Source of the DNA: Liquidambar formosana
Taxonomy: Eukaryota; Streptophyta; Magnoliopsida; Saxifragales; Altingiaceae
Assembly: GCA_039720395.1 (NCBI GenBank)
Contig: CM077820.1
Location: 18,311,923 to 18,375,922 of the forward strand
DNA length: 64,000 nucleotides
Reading direction: 5' to 3'
Below the pieces are notes generated by a model. That model did no database searches. It worked only from the letters and a program-made list of their open reading frames with translations, and was not told the origin of the DNA. The position numbers and the translations under genes were made by a program. Of this stretch, positions 35,279-46,246 are shown piece after piece; positions within the stretch are counted from its first letter, which is position 1, and each line of letters begins with the position of its first letter.

Positions 35279-38200
35279 GATAATTAAGCACGAGACATGA
35301 TTTATGATCCAACCAATAAGATGTATAAACCGACTATATTCACACTTGAATACTTGATCAAGTAATTAATAGACAAGATCTACGTAGATAATCACTAGAT
35401 CAAATTACATTTGATAATAGATCAATAAAATGTGTTTTAGTTTTTACCTATGTGACCAACAATTATAGTTGTAAGAACAATATTTTTACATAAGATCAAG
35501 ACAACCAAAAGAAGAAAAAGGAAAAGAAAGAAGAAGATAAGGACTTTATTTTTTGCCAAAAAAAGAATTCCGTTTTTTGGCAAAAAAAAGACAAAAATAT
35601 TTATTTACAGTTGTTAAAGCATTGAAGGTCTACCTTGAGCAAAGTACTTTCTTTGAGAATTGATGAGTTTGAAAAATTCAGAAAGCAATCAATGCTATTG
35701 CGTTAGGTGACCTAAAGAAGATGCCGAAAAATTTGAAAAGGTTACTGTAAGGAGCAAAATAACTTGCAATATGTGTCTAGGCATATGTTGTCGAATCTCA
35801 TATATGTTGTCGAGATATAGGCAGAAATCAAATGGAAATGAAAGAAATCTTGATATTATCTTAGTGAATTCAGCACTTGGAAATCTCGTGAGATAAATTG
35901 CAGAAAAAGGATGGAAGCTGCATTTTTTCTTGGAATCTACTGATATCCATTGTCTCAAGCAATATCTTGCCAATCTTGGCAATATTTGATACCATGGATA
36001 AAGAGCGTTTATTCTAATGGGACTACCCAGAAACTATACTCATGGACTATTTATGCATCATTTAGACCTACTTTGTAGACAAGGCTTGTTTCTTTGCATG
36101 CTTCGAGCGAAGCCAAGGGCACAATTACCTTGACCCAAAAATCTAGTGCTTTTTCTTTTTGAATGAACAATTTCAAATCCAAAGTCCACCTCAGGTCCTC
36201 AGCATGATGCCTTCAAAGCTTTGAAGAGAATCCAATTAAAGCGGCTTTTTCCTCTCCTCTCATTCTTTCAAAATGGGCCTAGGTTTGACCATTTGAATAA
36301 TCTTCTTTGAAGCTCTAGTGTTTTTTTTGTTTGTTTGTTTGTTTTTTTTTTTTTTTTTGAGGGTGTGTGTGTTGGTCTGCGTGTGCGTTTGGAGGACTGA
36401 AGCAGTAGTAGGAGAACTGGGAGGTGGGGAAGAAAAATAGATGCGATAGTCAGTTGAGCTTTTGTAATCGATCACTTATATGTCCATTCCGTTCCTGAGC
36501 AAATCCCCTTCTTGAGTCAGTGCACGAATTTATTTATTCTGAAGGTAAAGCAAAGAAGCAATTCTTTATCCATATCATTAGTAGTTAACCCATTCTCAAT
36601 TCCTTTATTTCAATATATATGTTTGCTTTGTTTCGGGATGTGACTTTGCAAGAGATCGCAGCAACATAGCCTCCTTTGTGGTCAACAAGGTAATTCCTTT
36701 TGTCCATATGATCAGTTCGAGTCTCTCGTCGCAATTGGCAATAAATTGTTAAGTGGTGGTCATTCGTACAGACTGCTTTCTATAAACAGGAGGTTGATAT
36801 TGTACAAAAGCTTAATATTTCCCAATTTGAGATACTGATTCAAGTTATAGTAGTTTCTTAGAGGAATTACATTAGCCTTTTGACTAAACATACGCACAAA
36901 TCGGAAAGCTGAGCTACAAGAAAGAAGGTGAGCTACTTGTGAACACAAGAAAAGAAAGAACCAACAGCTTTTGCATGTAGTTGCTCCTTAGAAGCACGAA
37001 GCAGGAGCAAGAGTGGGAGCGGGAGCGGAGACGGGGGTGGGGAAACGTGGGAACATAGAATAGTCAAAGGTTTGGGGCGTGTAGGAAGCGTTAATGAAAA
37101 ATTATATATATATGTCATGTTATCTCAATATGATATTTTGTGAGATGAAATTGTAAAGAAAATTCAAGCAAAATTTTATTGTTCGTTAGAATTATAATAG
37201 AATTCCAAAAAGTGCAAAGTGTTCTTTTAAGAAGCTACACTAATGTAGAGAAAAAGAGAACGTGCTTTTTCTGTCTTTTATATTTTATTTTATTTATTTT
37301 TAAGAAAAGTATTGAGTATTTAACCAAGCATTAATTTGGTATGATTTAACGGGAATCCAATTATTATTATTATTATTTTTTTTTTACATTTTAGTTAAAG
37401 TGAAGAAGAGGTTAGTTTGGGAAGGGGATGTCATAACTATGCCTTTCCCCTCTGTCACAAGGTTCTGTCTCACTTAGAAGCAAGATTCTTTCTAGAGAGA
37501 ATCGAGATTCGAGATTCCTACAAGGTTCTAACTTGGGAGTGCGGAATCATGGTTCCGAAGCAGGAGCAACACCCTTAGTAGAAGGTTCCTGCTTCTAAGA
37601 GTTGCTTGCATTATCTTTACTTAGCTTTATTTAAAAAATTTACTTAAGCTTTTAGTGCACAAAAGAGGTAGCATTCATTATTAAAACGAATTGCCGACAA
37701 CGCTTAAATCCCAGGAATGAGTGTAAGCAACAGAAGCCAATATGAATGATGGATCTAATTTTGAGTCAAAATATAGATATATTGAAAGTCACAAGGGTTT
37801 TGCGTGAGAAAATTATGTCAAACATTTGGTTTGGAGTGTAGGAAGTTGGTTCAGGAGTTCAATTTCTAGCATTTAATTTATTGCAATTGGGGTTGACCTT
37901 TTTCAGCCCGTGTACCTTTAGTGTTCTTTGACCAAAGGCCTCTTTTATACACAATTTGACTTATCCAGGAAAAAAACCACTCGGCACCCTGCACCTTTCA
38001 CTTGCTTAAATGGAGAGAGTAGACTCGAACAATCCTTGAAAATTTCTAAAAAAACCTACTACTAGACTACTGAATAGGGACAGGAGTACATAAGTTTGAG
38101 TGTGATCAAACACAAACAATGACAAAATAGATTTAACTTCATAGAAGATGACTCGATGATTCTCTGGAGGTGTATTCTGACCACAAACACCTCCATAAAT

Positions 38201-41200
38201 CCAGTAGCAGTGGGAAGTGGAATTTATATCATTCTAGTAGACATCATACCAATTTAAAATTCAATATAAATAATAATTAAAAAGTTCGTTTGTAAATAAG
38301 GAAGCAAGATAGACTATTTTTTAAGCATTTCATCCGAAGATAACCCAACAAAAGAAAACGCAAGAGCAACAAGCTTTGACATAGCCTGGTTAAAACACTC
38401 TAAAAAAAATAAAGGAAAAAAATGCCCCAAGAAGCTTTCTAGACTCCACAAAGCTCTCTAGACTCAATTAGAGTCTCTATAGACTTGTTGTAGCCTCACA
38501 CGACTTTCTAAACTCCATTATGCTCTTAATACGCTTCTAAAAGCCTTACGAAGCTATCTAGACTCCACGAAACTCGCTAGACTCAAATAGAGTCTCTCTA
38601 AACTCGTTTTAATCCTACATGGCTTTTAAACTCCATTATAATCTCAATACACACCAAACAAGCAGCTAACTATGCCAAACATCACTAGATATATTTATTG
38701 CAATGTTAAAATAGGTTTCCCTGTCGTGCTAATTTCTTAAAACCCCAACTCTGTTTCAATATTCAATCTTCTGCGTAAACTAAGAATTCTCAAAGTTGAC
38801 ACTTGATAGCTTACGATCTTGTAGCCGAGCACAAAAATGACATTCATATAATCATCTTTTAGCTGAAATGTGCCCCTTGCAGTTAAACTACCTCCTGAGG
38901 CCTTGCTTTCTCACATATTGAACCAAGCCTCCCAACAAGGTCATATTCCCAGAAATTGTTGGGGAGGCTTAAGGAATATGTATAGAATCCTAAAAGTTTA
39001 GGAAAAATTGCCACAATCCCAAAGGACTAAGTTAAACCCAGAAATCAGAATCTACATTCCTCAACCAATGCCTTGAACCCTAGCCTGTTTGGATGCTGAA
39101 ATTAGAGAGCATATGCTATTATGTCCAGAATTAGTAATTTTCTTTATGCAATCTGTGATTCTGTTATATTTTATACAGGAACAGGTATTCTGCGTATTTG
39201 GGATTTTGTCTTAAGTTTTCAATTTTTGTTAAAAACGAAGAAGATTTTTTTTTTTGATATCATATTATCATAATTCATATAACAATTCCCTTTGATTGTT
39301 CTATTAATTGAGCTGCTTGCACAATTTTCATGTTTCTGGATGGTGAATGTATCTTTTATTTCTGATACAGGTTGTGCAGTTGTTTTCATGCTTGGATAAA
39401 ATAAGCTATATTGAATGGGCCCTTGATTCTGAATACATACTTTGTGGTCTCTATAAAAGACCAATGATACAGGCGTGGTCCTTGACCCAACCTGAATGGA
39501 CATGCAAAATCGATGAAGGTCCTGCTGGCATTGCTTATGCTAGGTGGAGTCCTGACAGTCGTCACATACTTACCACATCAGATTTCCAATTGCGGTTAAC
39601 AGTTTGGTCACTAGTGAACACAGCATGTATACATGTGCAATGGCCAAAGCATGCTTCTAAGGGGGTTTCCTTCACAAAAGATGGAAAATTCGCTGCAATT
39701 TGCACAAGGCGTGATTGCAAGGACTATATTAATCTGCTGTCTTGTCATACGTGGGAGATAATGGGTGTTTTTGCTGTTGATACTTTGGATATGGCTGATA
39801 TTGAGTGGTCTCCTGATGATAGTGCTATAGTGATCTGGGATTCACCTCTTGAATATAAGGTATTCAACTTCATTCCTAATGCTTCTTATTGCTTTTGTTC
39901 TGAATATTAATCATTTCAAACCCCAAGGGTAGCTCAGTTGGCAGGGGAGGACTACGCCTTAGGAAACGGAGGTCCCGAGTTCGACTCTTGCTAAACCCCT
40001 TGGGTCCACCCACACATGGTTTCATGGTTCTCATAGACCTGGGACTTACCTGATCCATATGGGTTGTGGGGTCTTTTATGGGCCCGGGGTTTGCCCAAAG
40101 GGTTTCCTCGTCTTTAAAAATTAAAAAAAAACCATTCCAACCTCAAGTTCTATACTTTCTCCCTATAGGTTCAAACTTTTTTTCTGATAAATTAAAGTTT
40201 GAACATTTTGAATGAGGTTGATTGGAGTAGTTATTTTCTTGGAACTACAAGTTTTGGCACCCCACTTGCCCCCCCTTTTTTTAATAATAATTTTCCTTGT
40301 TCCACTATGTACTTTTAACCTCTGCTTGCACATCAACCATGTTGCCAGTGAAACCTGCTCTATATGTTAAACCAAGGGATACACAAATCATTTTGACATA
40401 TTATGAAGTCAATATGTATATGTTAAAATATATCATATTCGCAAGGGGTAGCTTAGTTGGAAAGGGACCACGCCTTAATGAAGCGGAAGCCTTAGTTTGA
40501 CTTTTGCCAACTCCTTGAGGCCACTCGCATAAGGTTACATGGTTCTCATGGGCCTTGGGTAAACTGGTTCCTGTGGGTTGCGGTGTCTTGCATGGGCCCG
40601 AGTTTTATCTGTAAGGGGTTCCTCTACCCATATATATATATATATATATATTATCTCTGTCTGTGTGCATGAGGGCTGATCAGGTCTGAGTCGTCCGCAA
40701 TTCTGGGACAGATTGCATGGCTCCCAGCCACGTGTGGCATTCACGCACACACACGTGGCTGCCACCCATGGCTACCAGCCTTGTGGTTATTTCCAGGACG
40801 TCTTGGACGTGATCAATCTCGATCTATATATATATATATATGTATGTATTACAATATATCACATTCGCAAAGCCGCCATGTGTGCAAGGGTCCTTGTAAT
40901 ATTCAGACAAAAATGTCTTAAATCTAAACAAAATTGAATGGTGCACTCAAATGATGGATGATCATAGTCATAATGCAAATGCATGTTCATCTAATAAACA
41001 AAAAGGTGAAGGGACAATGGGATTTATGTCCGCTAGACTGCACTCTAGATTTCAACTCAAATATTGGGGGGCGGGGTGATTTACCATTTGATGCTTGTTT
41101 ATATTCCTTTGACATGTAGTTGTGGACTTGTGGGATTATATGTTGTTATTTGTGTCAACATAAAGTGCGTTTTGTTATTGAATGTCGTTAGAAAGAAGAG

Positions 41201-44200
41201 AAAATTGAAGATAAGGCATTTGTTTTAAGGATATCAAATCAATCACCTCTAGGCTTAAATGGGAAAGAACCTCATTTTTAATAAAACTAAAAATAATATA
41301 ATATTGTATATGTTCTTTTAACTTTTTTTTGGGGGGGGGGGGGGGGGGGGAGAAGGTGTTCTATGGTAATGAGAAGACTGGCAGTTGTAATCATTTCAGC
41401 ATCTCATGTGCCATCCAAGTCCACCTTAGCATCTATTTTATGGTCATTCATGAGTCAGGACATTTGTCATTGTGCTTCTTGTACATTTTTTGTTGCAAAC
41501 GGCTCTTGGCTGAAACATCAAAACCATAAGAGGTGTGTGGTTTTCCTACAGGTTCTTATTTACTCCCCAGATGGCAGGTGTCTGTTTAAGTATCAAGCAT
41601 ATGAAAGTGGACTGGGTGTAAAAAGTGTGTCATGGTCTCCTTGTGGCCAGTTTCTAGCAGTTGGTAGTTATGACCAGATGTTACGGGTTTTGAATCACCT
41701 GACTTGGAAAACATTTGCCGAATTCACACACCTATCTACTGTCCGTGGTCCTTGTTGTGCTGCTGTTTTCAAGGTAATTGTTTCTGTTTTTTGTTTTTTG
41801 TTTTTCTTAATTATGTCGCAAGACTTAAGTTTTTTTTTTTTTTTTTCCTGTTGTCTTTCAAACTTCCAGGAGGTAGATGAGCCGTTGCCACTTGATATGT
41901 CTGAATTATGTTTGAGTGATGACTTTATGCAAGGCAATTCTGGTAAGCATGATTATTGTCTTTGACATACCCAGATCTCTCAAAATAGGCAGGGTTTAAA
42001 TCATGAAAACAATAAGAAGCTTTGTTGTTTCTCTGCATACTCCTCACTATGTTCTGCAACTCTGCTTATGTATTTTATTTTTGTATGCTTGAACAGATTT
42101 TCATTTCTGTCATGTATATTCATCTTAATTTTTGAAATTTTCTCATCATTTTCCACGATTTCTAGGCTGCTTTTTTCTCATGGAATGATTGAAGTAATTT
42201 GTCTCTGTAGCACTCAAATGTACTCATTTGTTTTTAAACAGTTTAATTAGAATAAGTTCAAAAGGGTTTCAATAAAATATTTTGTTATTTATTGTTTGTC
42301 TTCTTTTTGCTGATTGGTGATGGCATTCATTTTACTTGATAACCTGGTGTAAATGGTTTGAAATGAATCGAGTCATTTCATTTTCATGTTGAATCCAAAC
42401 ATTCATGCATAATTGATAACTGATAACAGTTTCAACTTGCAGAGATAACAGTTTCAACATCCATATTTCATTAATTTTTATTGGATAAACATCCCAGACT
42501 TAGATGTTTGTCAAGATCATAAAATATGGACCTATTGGCTTAGAAACCTACAATGAAGGCTTAATGGAAGTTTTTGTCTGTCCCATCACCCATGCCTACT
42601 GGCTATGTGGAATTAGATTAACTTCCAGAGTTTTTTGTCTTATGCGTGAGTTTTTTCACATTAAGCTTGTTGGTGAAGTTTATTTTCTAGATGTAATCAT
42701 GCCAAATTTGAATTGCACTTCGTTCTTGCTATCTTTGGGGCTACTTTATACTAGTATTGATTATATATGAAGGCATATTTTGAGGGCTAGTGGAATATGT
42801 GTGAAGTTGGTTTTCTTGCCTCGTAGACCAAAGTTGTGTGGAAAAGGATTTTTGTTTTGGTAAAAAAAGCAAGCACCATGCCACAGCATTTTTGGTTGCT
42901 TCTGCAGTGTGGTGTAAGCCATTGAAGCAACCAAGATAGCGTCACATAAACCATTTCCTGTTACAGTTATCTTTCCAATTAAATATAAACTTCTTTCTTG
43001 TCATTTTTTAAAATTATTTAGTGTGAGCATTTTTGGCATGTCATTGGTATACTAGGAGCATTCTATTTCATGATAGTTCGTTTTCTTACTATTCAGTTGT
43101 AACTGGGTCCCTTTTTATTTTCTCTTCCAAGAAGATGCTTCAGAAGGACACTTTGGAGTTCGGTATGAAGTTATGGAGGTACCCATTACCTTGCCTTTTC
43201 AGAAACCTCCCGCAGACAAACCAAACCCTAAACAAGGAGTTGGTAAGGCCCCTTTCCTCTCTATTTTTTTTGTCCCTTTATTTATCATTATTATTATTGT
43301 CATTGATTTTAAGGGCTTCCTTATAAAAAAAACATATTAATTTTTGTGAAGTTTCCAACCTAAAAGCCTAAGCTATTGGGTGGAGGGCCGAAACAGGTAT
43401 ATTAAGCCATATCAACTTTTTATATTTAAATGATGTGGGATGTGGGACTTCCCAACATCAAAGAGAATTTTTTTATTCCTTACTAGTATTAAATTTAAGG
43501 ATAAGAAAAAAGGATGGTGTACCATGTAATGGTGTGCGCTTACAGGGGTGTGGTTTTTCAGTGGAAGTAACTGATGTTATGGTATTAGATCTAAGAATAA
43601 GAAGTAAGGATGGTGAACCACCTAATGGAGCACTTGCAGGGGTGTGGTTTTTTGGAAGAAACTGATATTAGTTTGGGTTTTCTGTTGGGGTGGTAGGCTT
43701 GGTTAATATTTGAACTAAATTTCCAAATTCACCTCTTTTATTTTCCTTCTTTTTTTTTTATTTTTATTTTGGGTGGGGGGGGGGGGAATTTAACCAATTT
43801 TTCCATTACATAACCAACTAATTTCTGTCCATCTCAATTTTTTGTTTAATTCAGATCCAAAATTTGTTCATGGAGCTAAAGGAGCAGAGTGGCAAAATCG
43901 AAATATATGAATAGAAAGGGCATGCTACTTTTAATAACGGGATAAGTTGAGATGCGGGGTCATTCATGGTTTTTCCCCATGAAAGGCCCACTTAAAAGAA
44001 CGGTTCTTTTGAAAAATCATTTTATTTCGAATGTTTTGACTATTCAATCTATTTTAGAAAAAAATAAAGTACAGTGAAAATTTTATAAAAATATTTTTGA
44101 GGAAATCATGAAAATCAAATGCTCATTATTGATCCTTCACATAATTCTTTAGGCAATTTTTTTTAGGTGGGGCCTATGAGAGTGTGTTTCCCAACCTTAT

Positions 44201-46179
44201 ATTAAAGCTTGCCAGGTGTCAAACATGATAAGAGAGAAAAAATTGAGAAGAATACAATATGTTTAGAAGTTACGGGTAAGTCCATTTAGTTGGTACCCAC
44301 TTTATCGCTAAGAGGACATTGAAACAAGAACAAAAAAACTCCCTAAATGTTAGCTTCTGTCGCATATTAAATATGTGAAGAAAAACTCAACATTCTCGTG
44401 GCTCCCATCAATTCTAAGTTAGAATGTCACAGTTTTCAATTCCCTCCCCAACCCCTGTTTAGAAAAAGAAATATCTTCACATATTCAGTGTGATTAAATT
44501 ACACAAAACCTGAGAATTGAAATTATTATATAATTAAATCTTTTTGGAACATTAATGAATTTTTTAAAGAATTGACCTGGCCTATCTCAATTGGCATCGA
44601 TTATTATTTGTTGAAATATTATAAATAATTTGCCTAATATATTGTTTTACCTTCCTCATTTATGGTATTTATTTAAATTTATTCTCACTATTGATATAAA
44701 CATAGTTAGACAATAATTTATTAAAATTTTTTTAACACAATGTCCCAAAAATAGGTATAAATATTTAAGATTGAAATTTGAACAGTTTTCTCTCCACTTC
44801 TTATCTTGGCTTTCCATTGGGGGCTCTATATGGGACCCCTTGGTTTAGAGGTTCGGGAAAAGGAGCGGGTGGAAGAAGGGTTATCTCTCTAACGGGGACA
44901 AAATCACTTTAGTGAAGAGCACACTCTTGAGCTTGCCTGCTTAATTTATGTCCTTTAAGATTCCTAATTGGATTAGCTTCAAAGTGACTTCCTTTGGGCC
45001 GGCTTAGGGGATGATATGAAGATGCCTCCTGTGGATTGGAATACAGTTTGTCTTATAAAAAAAGAGAGATGTTTGGGGATTAGACACTTAAAGGATATGA
45101 ACAAGGCTCTTTTGGGTAAATGGCTATGGAGATTTGTGGGGGAGAAAGAAGAGATGCAGAGAAAGGTGGTGGAATGGAAATTTGAGACAGAGGAAGGAAA
45201 CTGGAATACCAAGTTAGTTTGGGGTGGGTTTATGACTTTACGGAAAGCAATAAGAAAAGATTGGGAGGACTTTGCAAAGTAAATTCAGTATAAAGTCGGA
45301 GATGGTAGCTCCATCAGATTCTTGTTCTCTGGCTTGGTGACAAGTCATTGAAAGAGGAGTTCCCTTCCCTTTTCGAGATCACTGCTAAAAGGGAGGCTTG
45401 GGTGGCCAATTTATTGAGTTGGGAGGGAGACTCCTCTTATTGGAATGTCACTTTTGGTAGAAACTTGCATGATTGGGAGCTCAAGGAAGTGGTTCAATTC
45501 TATGAAAGAATTTATTTGATGCAAAATGGGAGTGATGAACCAGGGTTAAATTCTACTACCTGCCTACCTGGTCTTGGTTGGTACTAATAGTCGTAGCTTT
45601 CCAGTGTCTTGGTTTTTAGTACCAAAAGTCCCATACTCCTTTCTAAAGTTTCCTTTTTCACTTGGGTGGCTTGTTGGGGTCATTGTCTCACTCTGGATAA
45701 TTTACGAAAGAGGGAATTCCTTTGGCTAATTGATGCGCTCTCTGTAAGATTATGGAGAAATCTGTGGATCATCTACTTATTCACTGTTTCGTGGCCAAGG
45801 TATGGGATCATTATTTGGGCCTTTTCCAGGTGCAGTGGGTGATGCCCTGAAGAGTCATTTAAGTAGTGGAGTTGTGGCAATGTAGTAACGCTATAAAATA
45901 GTCCTTATGGTTTTGGAAGCTAGTGCCTCATGCCATTTTTTGGTTCTTATGGATAGAGAGAAATAAATGAACTTTTGAGAATTTTGAAAATATTTTACAG
46001 TCATTAGGAAATCATTTTCTCAACTGTCTTTTTCCCTAGGGTGATCCTGTCAATTTTTGTGATAGGACTCCCCTACAAGAGTTTTGGATTCTTTTGGTCT
46101 TTAGGTTTTGCTTGTATACTCCCAGTGTACACAAGCTTGCACTCTTTTTACTTTTAATATACTATTTACTTCATCAATA

Positions 46180-46246
<67 letters not shown>

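Noticed and set aside
35695..35982. 95-codon minus frame in WRAP73 intron 1
   Set aside because: Looks mildly protein-like but matches no family I know and has no supporting splice context; left as part of the intron.
39922..39990. Possible tRNA gene (A and B boxes present)
   Set aside because: The full cloverleaf does not close and the body matches two other SINE copies.
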